Positions 17,525 through 26,897 of a DNA stretch of 64,000 nucleotides are shown one piece after another; within the stretch, counting starts at the first letter, position 1, and each line of letters opens with the position of its first letter. The position numbers were made by a program, and so were the translations under genes. Under the pieces are notes generated by a model. That model made no database searches. It saw only the letters and a program-made list of their open reading frames with translations, and had not been told where the DNA came from. The stretch covers positions 344,479-408,478 of the forward strand of contig NZ_RYDL01000003.1 of assembly GCF_003968755.1 (NCBI RefSeq), given 5' to 3'. Origin of the DNA: Flavobacterium sp. RSP15. Lineage in GTDB: Bacteria; Bacteroidota; Bacteroidia; Flavobacteriales; Flavobacteriaceae.

Positions 17525-18643
17525 ATGATCACCATACAAGAAGCGAAAACAAAAAGCGAATTAACTGATTTTATCAAATTCCCTTTTTCTTTATACAAAA
17601 ACAATAAAAACTGGGTTCCACCACTAATCGCTGAAGAACTGGAAGGATTTGATAAAACAAAAAACCCCGCTTTTGAAACTGCTGAAGCCTATTTTTATGT
17701 TGCTAAAAGAAATACCAAAATAGTAGGCAGAATTACGGCAATTATCAATTGGAGTGAGGTAAATGATCAGCAAAAAAAGAAAGTACGTTTTGGCTGGTTT
17801 GACGTCATTGATGACATCGAGGTAACGAAAGCACTCTTAGAAAAAGTATATGAATTAGGAAGGAAAAACAATTTAGAATATGTTGAAGGCCCGATGGGAT
17901 TTTCAAATCTAGACAAAGTAGGCATCCTGACCGAAGGTTTTGACCAAATAGGAACCATGATTACTTGGTACAACCATGAATATTATGCACGTCATTTTGA
18001 GCAATTGGGCTATGTAAAAGAGAAAGAATATATTGAGAGTAAGTTTCCTTTTGAAAACGTAAAACTACAATTTTTTGAAAAAGCAAATGATTTAGTCAAA
18101 AAAAGATACCAATTAAGTCCGCTTAATTTCAAAACAACTAAAGAGGTCATGCCTCATGTGGATAAAATGTTTGATTTATTTAATAAATCCTATGCTTCCC
18201 TATCTTCATTTGTGGCTATTTCCGACACTCAAAAAGAGTATTTCAAGAAAAAATACATCAGCTTTATCAATCCTGAATTTATAAAATTTGTAGAAGACAA
18301 AGATCATAATATCGTGGCCTTTAGCATTGTGATGCCTTCTTTTGCCGAGGCAATACAAAAATCCAAGGGAAAATTATTTCCGTTTGGATTTTTGCATTTA
18401 CTACTGGCAAAAAAATACAGCAAAGATGTCATTTTCTATCTGATAGGCGTATTGCCGGAATATCAAAACAAAGCCGTGACCGCCATTATTTTTAAAGAAT
18501 ACTATGAAACTTTCCGAAAAAAAGGGATTATTAATTGTTTTAGAACCCCTGAATTAGCTGATAATGCTCCCAGTCTAAACTTGTGGAAACATTTTAATCC
18601 ATTAATTCACAAACGAAGATGCACGTATCGGTTAGAATTGTAG
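17525..18643 (+). CDS. GNAT-superfamily N-acetyltransferase-like protein
   Basis: The protein has 372 residues from the ATG at 17525 (MITIQEAKTKSEL); the promoter position rules out the longer frame. It opens with FIKFPFSLYKNNKNWVPPL, followed by ADVRITA-like strand EAYFYVAKRNTKIVGRITAII, the typical first half of a GNAT fold. A second GNAT-like half includes FYLIGVLPEYQNKAVTAIIF, resembling an acetyl-CoA-binding loop. It resembles the YghO-like family of unknown substrate; homologues are sometimes labelled GTP cyclohydrolase, which nothing here supports. It is monocistronic. Confidence 0.78.
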   Translation: MITIQEAKTKSELTDFIKFPFSLYKNNKNWVPPLIAEELEGFDKTKNPAFETAEAYFYVAKRNTKIVGRITAIINWSEVNDQQKKKVRFGWFDVIDDIEVTKALLEKVYELGRKNNLEYVEGPMGFSNLDKVGILTEGFDQIGTMITWYNHEYYARHFEQLGYVKEKEYIESKFPFENVKLQFFEKANDLVKKRYQLSPLNFKTTKEVMPHVDKMFDLFNKSYASLSSFVAISDTQKEYFKKKYISFINPEFIKFVEDKDHNIVAFSIVMPSFAEAIQKSKGKLFPFGFLHLLLAKKYSKDVIFYLIGVLPEYQNKAVTAIIFKEYYETFRKKGIINCFRTPELADNAPSLNLWKHFNPLIHKRRCTYRLEL

Positions 18644-18663
18644 TATTTGACACGTATTGAATT

Positions 18664-18695
18664 AAAAAAAATCATCAGTTTTGCTGATGATTTTT
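18664..18695 (+). terminator. intrinsic terminator after the GNAT-like gene
   Basis: AAAAATCATCAG pairs perfectly with CTGATGATTTTT around a TTTTG loop, with a T run after it. Confidence 0.85.
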
Positions 18696-18824
18696 TAGTT
18701 TTAAATGCCTGCATGCTGTTTTTTTGGAAGAAAATTATAAGTCAAAGGATATACTTTACTTATGACATCACCATACCCTTTAGTTTTTGTTGTATTAAGA
18801 TATCACTTCTTTTTAAGTATAAAA

Positions 18825-18857
18825 AAATCCATCCTGCTAAAGAAAGCAGGATGGATT
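18825..18857 (-). terminator. intrinsic terminator after the acyltransferase gene
   Basis: AATCCATCCTGC pairs with GCAGGATGGATT. Read on the minus strand it is followed by a run of T, fitting the end of the oxoamine-synthase transcript. Confidence 0.8.
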
Positions 18858-18878
18858 AGAATAACTTTTTTCATTAGA

Positions 18879-20141
18879 CTAAGCGTCTAAATCAACTTTT
18901 GTTTTAGTTGCAATCTCTTTATAGGTTCCATTTTCTAATTTTTCACGAATGGCTTCAAAAGCAAGTAGTGTTTCCTCAATATCTGATAATTCATGTGAGG
19001 TCGTAGGTATCATTCTCAATAAGATAATTCCTTTTGGAATAACAGGATAAATTACAATCGAAAGGAAAATTCCGTAATTTTCTCGCAAATCGTTCACCAT
19101 AACCATAGCTTCCGGAACACTGCCCTCTAAATAAACAGGAGTAACACATGTGTTTGTGTCTCCAATATTAAAGTTTCTGGTTCGTAATCCGTTTTGTAAA
19201 GCATTAACATTCTCCCAAAGTTTTTCTTTCAATTCTGGGTGATTACGCAACAATTCCAGTCGTTTCAGAGAACCAATTGTTTGAATCATTGGCAAGGACT
19301 TAGCGAACATTTGAGAACGCATGTTGTATTTAAGGTAATCAATAATGTCTTTATCAGCAGCTACAAAAGCACCAATATTAGCCATTGATTTAGCAAAAGT
19401 GGAAAAATAAACATCAATATCATCCTGAACTCCTTGCTCTTCACCTGCTCCGGCACCTGTTTTTCCCAGTGTCCCAAATCCATGTGCATCATCAACAAGC
19501 AAACGAAAATTATATTTTTGTTTCATATCCACAATCTCTCTCAATTTCCCTTGCTGTCCACGCATTCCAAAAACGCCTTCCGTTATAAAAAGGATTCCTC
19601 CTCCAGTTACTTTAGCTAATTTTGTGGCGCGTTGCAGGTTTTTTTCCATACTAGCAAGATCGTTATGACGGTATGTAAAACGTTTTCCCATGTGCAAACG
19701 AACACCATCAATGATACAAGCATGTGCATCAACATCATACACAATGACATCATTTTTCGTTACTAAAGCATCAATTGTAGACATAATTCCTTGGTAGCCA
19801 AAATTCAATAAATATGCTGATTCTTTGCTTACAAAAGCAGCTAATTCATTTTCTAATTGCTCATGATATTTGGTATGTCCACTCATCATTCGGGCTCCCA
19901 TTGGGTAAGCCGCTCCATATTGTGCAGCCGCATCAGCATCTACCTTCCGTACTTCCGGGTGATTAGCGAGACCCAAGTAGTCATTTAAACTCCAATTCAA
20001 AATATCTTTCCCATCAAACTGCATTCTTGGACCTAACTCACCTTCTAATTTAGGAAAAACAAAATAACCTTCCGCTTGTGAAGCCCATTTTCCTAATGGT
20101 CCTTTATTGTTTTGAATCCTTTCGAATAAATCTTTTACCAT
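18879..20141 (-). CDS. alpha-oxoamine synthase, serine palmitoyltransferase / cysteate acyltransferase type
   Basis: This is a 420-residue fold-type I PLP enzyme of the family that condenses an amino acid with an acyl thioester (KBL, BioF, SPT, CFAT). The PLP lysine is Lys251 in STFAKS, and cofactor contacts include LLVDDAHGFG (214-223). The N-terminal extension and the sequence MRMIPTTSHE-like near the C-terminus (RMIPTTSHELSD) fit the Bacteroidota SPT-like group. In Flavobacterium such an enzyme (cysteate-fatty acyl transferase) makes the capnine base of sulfonolipids needed for efficient gliding; Bacteroides homologues make sphingolipids. Which amino acid is used here is not determinable by eye. 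It is monocistronic. Confidence 0.82.
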   Translation of the reverse strand: MVKDLFERIQNNKGPLGKWASQAEGYFVFPKLEGELGPRMQFDGKDILNWSLNDYLGLANHPEVRKVDADAAAQYGAAYPMGARMMSGHTKYHEQLENELAAFVSKESAYLLNFGYQGIMSTIDALVTKNDVIVYDVDAHACIIDGVRLHMGKRFTYRHNDLASMEKNLQRATKLAKVTGGGILFITEGVFGMRGQQGKLREIVDMKQKYNFRLLVDDAHGFGTLGKTGAGAGEEQGVQDDIDVYFSTFAKSMANIGAFVAADKDIIDYLKYNMRSQMFAKSLPMIQTIGSLKRLELLRNHPELKEKLWENVNALQNGLRTRNFNIGDTNTCVTPVYLEGSVPEAMVMVNDLRENYGIFLSIVIYPVIPKGIILLRMIPTTSHELSDIEETLLAFEAIREKLENGTYKEIATKTKVDLDA

Positions 20142-20178
20142 AATATATGAAGTAATAATTTTAATTTTTAAGAAGTTG

Positions 20179-20186
20179 CAAAAATA
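20179..20186 (-). promoter_or_regulatory. -7 promoter element of the oxoamine synthase gene
   Basis: The minus strand reads TATTTTTG about 38 nt before the start codon. Confidence 0.55.
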
Positions 20187-20391
20187 ATTATTTATATTTT
20201 ATAAAGGACTTGAAAACAAATTTATTTTTAGTTTATTACAACGATAATCCCTGACAATTTCCTACTATATACGATATCTGTTACACTATCTAAAAAAAAA
20301 TGCTTCATTCCTGCTAATAACACAACAAAAAGGATATCTCACAAAACTTTGAAACGATCTTGATTCAAAATCGTTTTATCAATAAACATTG

Positions 20392-20399
20392 TATCTTTG
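20392..20399 (+). promoter_or_regulatory. -7 promoter element of the NYN-LOTUS gene
   Basis: TATCTTTG matches TAnnTTTG, 26 nt before the ATG. Confidence 0.6.
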
Positions 20400-20424
20400 A
20401 ATAAATATTTCAATACTAAAGTTT

Positions 20425-21189
20425 ATGGCACAGGACACAAAAGAGTTAAAATTAGCGGTTCTAATTGATGCTGATAATGTTCCCTACAGCAATGTAAAGG
20501 GAATGATGGAAGAAATTGCTAAATTTGGCACTCCAACCACTAAACGTATTTATGCTGATTGGACGAAACCTAATGCCGGTGGATGGAAAAGTGTTTTATT
20601 AGAGCATGCCATTACGCCTATTCAACAATACAGCTATACTGTAGGAAAAAACTCTTCAGATTCAGCGATGATTATTGACGCAATGGATTTATTATATTCT
20701 GACAAAGTGGATGGTTTTTGTATTGTATCCAGTGATTCTGATTTTACCCGTTTAGCAATTAGACTTAGAGAATCCGGTATGAAAGTAATTGGTATTGGAG
20801 AGCAAAAAACGCCCAATTCATTTATTGTTGCCTGTGATCGCTTCATCTATATTGAGGTTCTGGATGGCGCAATCAAGAAAAAAACAAAAAAACCAACGGC
20901 CACTGATCCTAAAAAAGTTGCCCCAAAAACGTTAAACAAAATTGATTTGCACACCATTGAATTAATAGAATCAACCATTGAAGATATAGGTGATGACAGT
21001 GGATGGGCATTTCTCGGTGACGTAGGAAATCTTATTGTGAAGAAAAAACCAGAGTTTGATCCTAGAAATTATGGCTTTTCTAAATTAACTCCAATGTTAA
21101 AATCATTGACCGATATTCTAGAAATTGACGAAAGAGACTCCGATAAAAAAGGAATCAAACACGTTTATGTACGATTGCGATTTAGTTAA
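20425..21189 (+). CDS. NYN-domain ribonuclease-like protein with C-terminal OST-HTH/LOTUS domain
   Basis: The protein has 254 residues. The N-terminal NYN (PIN-like) domain starts AVLIDADNVP with metal-binding Asp15 and Asp17, and has the second acidic cluster SSDSDF (102-107). After a Lys/Pro-rich linker (about 135-155), the C-terminal 90 residues (SGWAFLGDVGNLIVKKKPEFDPRNYG) fit an OST-HTH/LOTUS RNA-binding domain. NYN-LOTUS proteins are widespread in bacteria and are presumed metal-dependent RNases; their targets are mostly unknown. The stop overlaps the end of the convergent histidine kinase gene by 8 bp. Confidence 0.88.
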   Translation: MAQDTKELKLAVLIDADNVPYSNVKGMMEEIAKFGTPTTKRIYADWTKPNAGGWKSVLLEHAITPIQQYSYTVGKNSSDSAMIIDAMDLLYSDKVDGFCIVSSDSDFTRLAIRLRESGMKVIGIGEQKTPNSFIVACDRFIYIEVLDGAIKKKTKKPTATDPKKVAPKTLNKIDLHTIELIESTIEDIGDDSGWAFLGDVGNLIVKKKPEFDPRNYGFSKLTPMLKSLTDILEIDERDSDKKGIKHVYVRLRFS

Positions 21190-23557
21190 CTAATTTTTTG
21201 ATTGCCTCATATAGCACTTCTTTTTTGATTGGTTTAGACAAATAATCATTCATTCCTATTTCCTTAACCCGCTGTTTTGTGGCCTCCATGACATCCGCTG
21301 TAACAGCAATAATAGGAATATGGCTGTTTCGTAAACCTGCCGCTCCATTTCTTATTGCAATTGTAGCTTCATAACCATCCATTACTGGCATTTGAAGGTC
21401 CATCAGTACAATATCAAATTGATTTTTAATTAATGCCTTTATTCCTTCCTGACCATTATTAGCAAACATAACTGTGGTATTCAACCATTTTTTAGTAATC
21501 ATTTTGATCACCATCTGGTTTATGGGATTGTCTTCAACTACTAAAATGGTTTTCCCTTCTAAATCATTTTCAATTCCTATTTTAGCAGTTGTTCCTATGC
21601 TTTTTTTTTGTTCAGAGACCTCAAAATCAATTGTCAGGACACAGGTGGTTCCCACATTAATCACGCTATCCATTTTAATACTTCCGTTTTGCATATCTAC
21701 CAATGTTTTCACGATATAAAGTCCTAATCCAAGTCCGCTGAATTTTTTCTTATTATCACTACTCTTTTGATAAAAAGAATCAAAAATACGTTCCTTTTTA
21801 TCAGGAGAAATTCCCACCCCAGAGTCTGAAATGATCAATATCAAGCTCGCCCTGTTGCCGGGCAATAATTCCGCATCAATAGTAAACTTCACACTCCCTT
21901 TTAAGGTGAATTTAATGGCATTACTTAATACATTATTAACGATCTGAACCAATCGATTCGCATCTCCAATCAAAAAATCAGGAATATTCTCTGATTTCGA
22001 GAATTGAAACTCAAGTCCCTTTTCTTTAGCTATATTGATTGCATTATTCTTTAAATACTCTAAAACCTGTACGGGATCAAATGGATTATTTTCCAGTTTT
22101 AATTCCCCTTTTTCGATTTTAGAAAAATCAAGAATATCATTGACCGAACTCAATAAACTATTCGAAGAATACTTTATGATTTTGCATTTATGTTTGATCG
22201 TATCATCTTCAACTTCATTAGAAATTGACTCAATCAAATTCATAATAGCATTCAATGGAGTACGTAATTCATGACTAATATTTGATAAAAAATAAGATTT
22301 CAAATCATTCATTTCTTCAGAACGAATCAAAGCAAGACGATTGAGGTTGTCTTTTTCATTTTTAAGATTCCGAATCAAATTAGCCATAGAAAGGGAAAGA
22401 AAAATAACTTCCAAACCAGTACCTAATTTAGAGCTGTTTTCTGTTAGAAACGAATTGGGAATTTGACTGAAGTTATTGAGAATAAAAATGCCAAAGCCGA
22501 GCACCAAAAAGAAAATGCCTATTGTAAAAAAACCATCTACATGTATTTTTTTACAATACAAATACACTACAGAACTTATAATCAAGATAAGAATCAGCAA
22601 TCCCAACACATTTGCCAATGGATAACACAAAGCTAAAGCCTTAGGGACAAATAAAATACATACAATTAAAACAAAAGTTAAAAAATAAAGGACAGTAAAT
22701 AAAAAGTAAATTATTTTATTATGTTTTTTGATATTCAAAAAAACCTCACTGTATTTGCCCAGTAAAAAACCTGCGATCATCGCAAAAAACAACACTGCAC
22801 GAAGCGAAAACCAACCGCCTTGAGGGGTAATTAACTTATAAAAATAACCATCTAAAGAGAACTGCATTAAGCCGATAAAAACCACGTATAAGCTATAATA
22901 TAAAAATGCTTTTTGGCGTAAAGCAAAATAGAAGAAAAAATAAATAACAGAAACAGTTGCTAAAATCCCATAGAATATACCAAAAAATAACTGCTCGTTT
23001 GAGATCAACTTTATAAAGTTTTCTGAAGAGTACAACATGACCGGCATGTTGACAACTTCACCATCACTTTTTAGATGCAAAAATAATTGCTGCCTCGAAT
23101 TTGGTAAAATTTTAATTTTAAAAATAGTTTTACGATTATCAAAACTTCGTTCAGCAAAGGGCATATTATCACCGCTTACCATTTTGGTGATTTTTCCCGA
23201 AGTGCTATCAATAAAATACAATTCTACTAAATCCGTTATAGGTCTGGCCGTTTCTAAATAATAATTCAAAGTCCGATCACTAGAGTTTATAAGCTCCGTT
23301 TTTGACCAAAAATTATTTTGAGAAAAACCTAAATCATCATTTTCAGTTTGAAGTTTTTTAGGATCAAATGAATTAAAGTTGGCAACGACATAGTGAATAT
23401 CTAAATTTCTTTGACCAACATCTGCAACTGTAGTGTAATTGTGCAATGAAACTTCTTTGGGTATAGTTCCATTACTGAATTCATATTGAGAAAATGATTT
23501 AGTAAAAAACAATACAACTACAGAAACATAAATCCATTTATCTGTTTTTTTACCCAT
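21182..23557 (-). CDS. 7TMR-DISM hybrid sensor histidine kinase/response regulator
   Basis: The protein has 791 residues. A signal peptide (1-23) precedes a periplasmic 7TMR-DISMED2 sensor (about 35-175). Seven membrane helices follow (about 190-395), then a short coiled coil. The HisKA phosphoacceptor is His429 in SHELRTPLN. The HATPase domain has N and G boxes (VLSNAIKF, SDSGVGIS, GLGLGLYIV). A fused C-terminal receiver carries phospho-acceptor Asp720 in MDLQMP and the conserved Lys in SKPI. DISMED2 sensors are thought to bind carbohydrates. No HPt or DNA-binding partner is encoded nearby, so the output is unknown. Confidence 0.93.
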   Translation of the reverse strand: MGKKTDKWIYVSVVVLFFTKSFSQYEFSNGTIPKEVSLHNYTTVADVGQRNLDIHYVVANFNSFDPKKLQTENDDLGFSQNNFWSKTELINSSDRTLNYYLETARPITDLVELYFIDSTSGKITKMVSGDNMPFAERSFDNRKTIFKIKILPNSRQQLFLHLKSDGEVVNMPVMLYSSENFIKLISNEQLFFGIFYGILATVSVIYFFFYFALRQKAFLYYSLYVVFIGLMQFSLDGYFYKLITPQGGWFSLRAVLFFAMIAGFLLGKYSEVFLNIKKHNKIIYFLFTVLYFLTFVLIVCILFVPKALALCYPLANVLGLLILILIISSVVYLYCKKIHVDGFFTIGIFFLVLGFGIFILNNFSQIPNSFLTENSSKLGTGLEVIFLSLSMANLIRNLKNEKDNLNRLALIRSEEMNDLKSYFLSNISHELRTPLNAIMNLIESISNEVEDDTIKHKCKIIKYSSNSLLSSVNDILDFSKIEKGELKLENNPFDPVQVLEYLKNNAINIAKEKGLEFQFSKSENIPDFLIGDANRLVQIVNNVLSNAIKFTLKGSVKFTIDAELLPGNRASLILIISDSGVGISPDKKERIFDSFYQKSSDNKKKFSGLGLGLYIVKTLVDMQNGSIKMDSVINVGTTCVLTIDFEVSEQKKSIGTTAKIGIENDLEGKTILVVEDNPINQMVIKMITKKWLNTTVMFANNGQEGIKALIKNQFDIVLMDLQMPVMDGYEATIAIRNGAAGLRNSHIPIIAVTADVMEATKQRVKEIGMNDYLSKPIKKEVLYEAIKKLVN

Positions 23558-23867
23558 CGCCGTAAACTGTATAATTAAATATTAAATTATATACGTTGAA
23601 AGATAAAGTTTGGTTTTATAACAGATTCTACAATTGCTAACGTTTGATACAAACAAAAGTGACTTGTTGGGTTTAATGATTCAAAGCGTAATAACCCCCT
23701 TCAAATATAGCTTACAATACACGAATTCAAATATTCATTTTCAAATATTTGAGCGCAATGTTTAACACATATTTCCTTTATGATAGCGTTTAGAAAGCAC
23801 CCTAAAAAAAATACTGTTGCCATGTTTGACACAACTATGAATTAAAAACATCCTACTTGGACAAAAA

Positions 23868-23948
23868 CCTAGCCCAGATTGAAACGGCATCCTTTTCTTG
23901 CTTTCTTTAAGCAAGGAAAGATACAGTGTAAAGCTGGAAATAAGTCCT
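23868..23948. ncRNA. structured intergenic element resembling a recurrent flavobacterial RNA motif
   Basis: The stretch begins AGCCCAGATTGAAACGGCAT, contains the hairpin CTTGCTT-tcttt-AAGCAAG, and ends with GATACAGTG, AGCTGGAAATAAG and TCC. From memory, near-copies of this layout (AGCCC-GAT-GAAGCGGCATCC, variable hairpin, GATACAGCGGAAAGC) occur repeatedly between genes in Flavobacteriia, possibly the Flavo-1 motif. I cannot verify the family name or the transcribed strand. It lies between the histidine kinase and the trmD promoter. Confidence 0.45.
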
Positions 23949-23986
23949 AAAGAAAAGTTTAATCGCTGAATTGGTTAAATGGTTAT

Positions 23987-24015
23987 TTGAAAACCTTGGC
24001 TTCTTTGTACCTTTG
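23987..24015 (+). promoter_or_regulatory. promoter of trmD
   Basis: TTG at 23987-23989 and TACCTTTG at 24008-24015 are separated by 18 bp. This is a textbook Bacteroidota -33/-7 pair, 26 nt upstream of the trmD ATG. Confidence 0.75.
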
Positions 24016-24041
24016 CCCCTTTCAAACTTAGATCTAAAATT

Positions 24042-24719
24042 ATGCGCATTGATATTGTTACTGTTCTGCCCGAATTATTGCGAAGTCCGTTTGAGGCTTC
24101 GATCATGAAACGCGCTATTGACAAAGGTCTGGTGGAAGTTCATTTTCATAATCTGCGGGATTACACGACCAACAGACAAAAAAGTGTAGATGATTATCCC
24201 TATGGCGGTGGCGCCGGAATGGTGATGACCGTACAGCCTATCGACGCCTGTATTACGCATTTGAAAAGCGAGAGAACCTACGATGAAATCATTTACATGT
24301 CGCCGGACGGGGAAACTCTGAACCAGAAAATGGCCAATACGATGTCTATGTATGAAAATATTATTATCCTTTGCGGACATTATAAAGGAGTAGATCAGCG
24401 GGTACGTGATCATTTTATTACCAAGGAAATCTCTATTGGTGATTACGTTTTGAGTGGTGGTGAATTAGGCGCATTAGTATTATCAGATGCATTGATCCGA
24501 TTGATCCCTGGCGTTTTGAGTGATGAAACCTCTGCATTGACGGATAGTTTTCAGGACGGATTATTATCAGGTCCTATATACACTCGTCCGGCAGATTACA
24601 ACGGATGGAAAGTTCCGGAGGTTTTGACCAGCGGGAATTTTGCTAAAATTGACAAATGGCGTGAGGATATGGCCTACGAACACACGAAGAACAGACGACC
24701 GGATTTGCTGGAAGATTAA
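24042..24719 (+). CDS. trmD: tRNA (guanine37-N1)-methyltransferase
   Basis: TrmD is a SPOUT-class methyltransferase that makes m1G37 in tRNAs and prevents frameshifting. It has 225 residues. Family landmarks are the opening [24 protein letters not shown] (about 53-63), the knot segments [12 protein letters not shown] and [16 protein letters not shown], and the C-terminal [10 protein letters not shown]. It is followed by rplS in the common trmD-rplS order, but rplS has its own promoter about 90 nt after the trmD stop. Confidence 0.98.
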   Translation: MRIDIVTVLPELLRSPFEASIMKRAIDKGLVEVHFHNLRDYTTNRQKSVDDYPYGGGAGMVMTVQPIDACITHLKSERTYDEIIYMSPDGETLNQKMANTMSMYENIIILCGHYKGVDQRVRDHFITKEISIGDYVLSGGELGALVLSDALIRLIPGVLSDETSALTDSFQDGLLSGPIYTRPADYNGWKVPEVLTSGNFAKIDKWREDMAYEHTKNRRPDLLED

Positions 24720-24809
24720 AAATTTGTTTGAAGTTAAAGGTTTAAAGGTGGTATTCAAGAACTTATAAACTTTAAACAAGAAAAACTTTAAACTTTAAAC
24801 TTTTTTATT

Positions 24810-24817
24810 TACTTTTG
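24810..24817 (+). promoter_or_regulatory. -7 promoter element of rplS
   Basis: TACTTTTG matches TAnnTTTG. Transcription from about 24823 leaves a leader of roughly 70 nt before rplS. Just upstream is an AT-rich run with repeated CTTTAAAC and one GTTTAAAG, which may form a weak hairpin after trmD. Confidence 0.65.
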
Positions 24818-24823
24818 CGCCCA

Positions 24824-24891
24824 CATTAGTTCAACCTCTGGCGAAATCCGTGAATGTTGATTTAATACAAACCATAATTAAAAAAATTATC
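24824..24891 (+). ncRNA. candidate L19 ribosomal-protein leader
   Basis: The predicted rplS 5' UTR contains TTCAAC (24830s) pairing with GTTGA about 25 nt later. The enclosed loop reads CTCTGGCGAAATCCGTGA, with possible GG/CC inner pairing. A flavobacterial L19 leader motif has been proposed from comparative genomics (from memory). L19 might bind it to limit its own synthesis. This is positional inference; covariation was not tested. Confidence 0.45.
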
Positions 24892-25242
24892 ATGGCAGAT
24901 TTAATGAAATTCGTTCAAGACGAATTTGTAACAAGAAAAGATTTCCCAGTTTTTGCAGCCGGAGATACGATCACTGTTTACTACGAGATTAGAGAGGGTG
25001 AAAAAACAAGAACTCAGTTTTTTAAAGGAGTTGTTATTCAAAGAAGAGGTTCTGCTAATACAGAAACGTTTACGATTCGCAAAATGTCAGGTGCTATTGG
25101 TGTAGAGCGTATCTTCCCGGTAAACTTACCAGCTTTACAAAAAGTAGAGATCAACAAAAAAGGTGCAGTTCGTAGAGCTAGAATTTTCTACTTCAGAGAA
25201 CTTACTGGTAAAAAAGCTAAAATTAAAGACAAAAGAAGATAG
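24892..25242 (+). CDS. rplS: 50S ribosomal protein L19
   Basis: L19 sits at the 30S-50S interface. I start at the ATG at 24892 (116 aa, MADLMKFVQDEF), since the longer frame would use leader sequence as coding. Family features are FPVFAAGDTITVYYEI, FFKGVVIQRRG and ARIFYFRELTGKKAKIKDKR at the C-terminus. Length is normal. It is transcribed from its own promoter and ends at a strong terminator. Confidence 0.98.
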   Translation: MADLMKFVQDEFVTRKDFPVFAAGDTITVYYEIREGEKTRTQFFKGVVIQRRGSANTETFTIRKMSGAIGVERIFPVNLPALQKVEINKKGAVRRARIFYFRELTGKKAKIKDKRR

Positions 25243-25261
25243 TCAAATATCTCTCTATTAT

Positions 25262-25293
25262 AAAAGTCCTGACGATGTCAGGACTTTTTTTTG
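25262..25293 (+). terminator. intrinsic terminator after rplS
   Basis: AAAAGTCCTGAC / GTCAGGACTTTT is a perfect 12-bp stem with a GAT loop and a following T run. Confidence 0.9.
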
Positions 25294-25481
25294 GTTTAAA
25301 GTCAAGCTACTCAATATTAATCTACTAATTTTATAAAATTGAATGCGATTTAAGCACTTATTTTTTGACAAGAAATAAGGAATATATTTTCCATATTCTT
25401 ATTTTGATTATCCTAAAGTAATAATTTGACAATTCATTTTAAACAAGTGAAAACGCATTTTCTTTTACGATAACGTTTTAT

Positions 25482-25489
25482 TACCTTTG
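25482..25489 (+). promoter_or_regulatory. -7 promoter element of icd
   Basis: TACCTTTG matches TAnnTTTG, 42 nt before the icd ATG. Confidence 0.6.
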
Positions 25490-25531
25490 TAGCTACGTTT
25501 AAAAATTAAGAATTACATATAGCAATACATT

Positions 25532-26755
25532 ATGACAAAAATTAAAGTAGCTAATCCGATAGTTGAATTGGATGGTGACGAAATGACACGAATTATTTGG
25601 TCCTTTATCAAGGAAAAATTAATTCTTCCTTATTTAGATTTAGATATTAAATATTACGATTTAGGAATGGAAAGCAGAGATGCTAGCAATGACCAAATCA
25701 CTATTGACTCTGCTGAGGCAATTAAAAAATACAATGTTGGTATTAAATGTGCCACAATTACTCCTGATGAAGACCGTGTTACCGAATTTGGTTTAAAAAA
25801 AATGTGGAAATCTCCAAACGGAACTATCCGTAATATTGTAGGTGGAACCGTTTTCCGTGAACCAATTATCATGAAAAACGTACCTCGTTTAGTACCGGGT
25901 TGGACACAGCCTATCGTTATTGGTCGTCATGCTTTTGGGGACCAATACAAAGCTACAGATACTGTTATTAAAGGAAAAGGGAAACTAACTATGACTTTTG
26001 TTCCTGAAGAGGGAGAAACTCAAACTTGGGAAGTATTCGATTATAAAGGAGACGGAGTCGCAATGGCCATGTACAATACGGATGAAAGTATTTACGGTTT
26101 TGCACATTCCTCTTTCCAAATGGCTTTGACAAAAAAATGGCCTTTATATCTTTCTACAAAAAATACTATTTTGAAAGCCTATGACGGACGTTTCAAAGAT
26201 ATTTTTGAAGAAGTATATCAATCTACCTACAAAGCACAATTCGTTGAAGCAGGAATTGCTTACGAACACCGTTTGATCGATGACATGGTTGCCTCTGCAA
26301 TGAAATGGAGTGGCGGTTTTGTGTGGGCATGTAAAAACTATGACGGTGATGTACAATCCGACACTGTTGCACAAGGTTTTGGTTCGTTAGGATTAATGAC
26401 TTCAGTATTAGTTACTCCTGATGGAAAAACTCTAGAAGCAGAAGCGGCTCACGGAACAGTTACTCGTCACTACAGACAACACCAACAAGGAAAAGCTACT
26501 TCTACTAACCCGATTGCCTCTATTTTTGCATGGACAAGAGGATTGGAACACAGAGGTAAACTGGATAAAAATCAAGCTTTGATTGATTTTTGTCATACTC
26601 TTGAACAAGTATGTATTGATACTGTTGAAAGCGGAAAAATGACTAAAGATTTAGCTATGTTAGTAAAACCTGAAGGATTGACTGCCGTAGATTACTTGAC
26701 TACCGAGGCTTTCTTAGCAGCGATACAAGAAAATTTAGATGCTAAACTAGCTTAA
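25532..26755 (+). CDS. icd: NADP-dependent isocitrate dehydrogenase (eukaryote-like dimeric type)
   Basis: The enzyme oxidatively decarboxylates isocitrate to 2-oxoglutarate in the TCA cycle. It has 407 residues. The sequence [19 protein letters not shown] (substrate loop) and the opening [13 protein letters not shown] are hallmarks of the eukaryotic/type II NADP enzyme, not E. coli Icd. Metal and substrate contacts are visible in [11 protein letters not shown], and NADP contacts in [11 protein letters not shown]. The gene stands alone between its own promoter and terminator. Its product 2-oxoglutarate feeds the GltBD pathway encoded later in the window. Confidence 0.97.
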   Translation: MTKIKVANPIVELDGDEMTRIIWSFIKEKLILPYLDLDIKYYDLGMESRDASNDQITIDSAEAIKKYNVGIKCATITPDEDRVTEFGLKKMWKSPNGTIRNIVGGTVFREPIIMKNVPRLVPGWTQPIVIGRHAFGDQYKATDTVIKGKGKLTMTFVPEEGETQTWEVFDYKGDGVAMAMYNTDESIYGFAHSSFQMALTKKWPLYLSTKNTILKAYDGRFKDIFEEVYQSTYKAQFVEAGIAYEHRLIDDMVASAMKWSGGFVWACKNYDGDVQSDTVAQGFGSLGLMTSVLVTPDGKTLEAEAAHGTVTRHYRQHQQGKATSTNPIASIFAWTRGLEHRGKLDKNQALIDFCHTLEQVCIDTVESGKMTKDLAMLVKPEGLTAVDYLTTEAFLAAIQENLDAKLA

Positions 26756-26774
26756 ATTTTTTACTACATAATAT

Positions 26775-26810
26775 TAAAAAGACAACTGGAAACGGTTGTC
26801 TTTTTTTTTA
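26775..26810 (+). terminator. intrinsic terminator after icd
   Basis: AAGACAAC pairs with GTTGTCTT around an 8-nt loop and is followed by nine T. Confidence 0.88.
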
Positions 26811-26897
26811 CCTTAGCAATACCTTAACAGTTGTTATATGTCAAATGCTGTTCTGTTTAATGTAATTTGCATTTTTGTATTTAGAAAAACTTAAACA

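Noticed and set aside
18647..18859. 70-codon ORF after the GNAT-like gene
   Set aside because: It contains two complete terminator hairpins, so it is intergenic.
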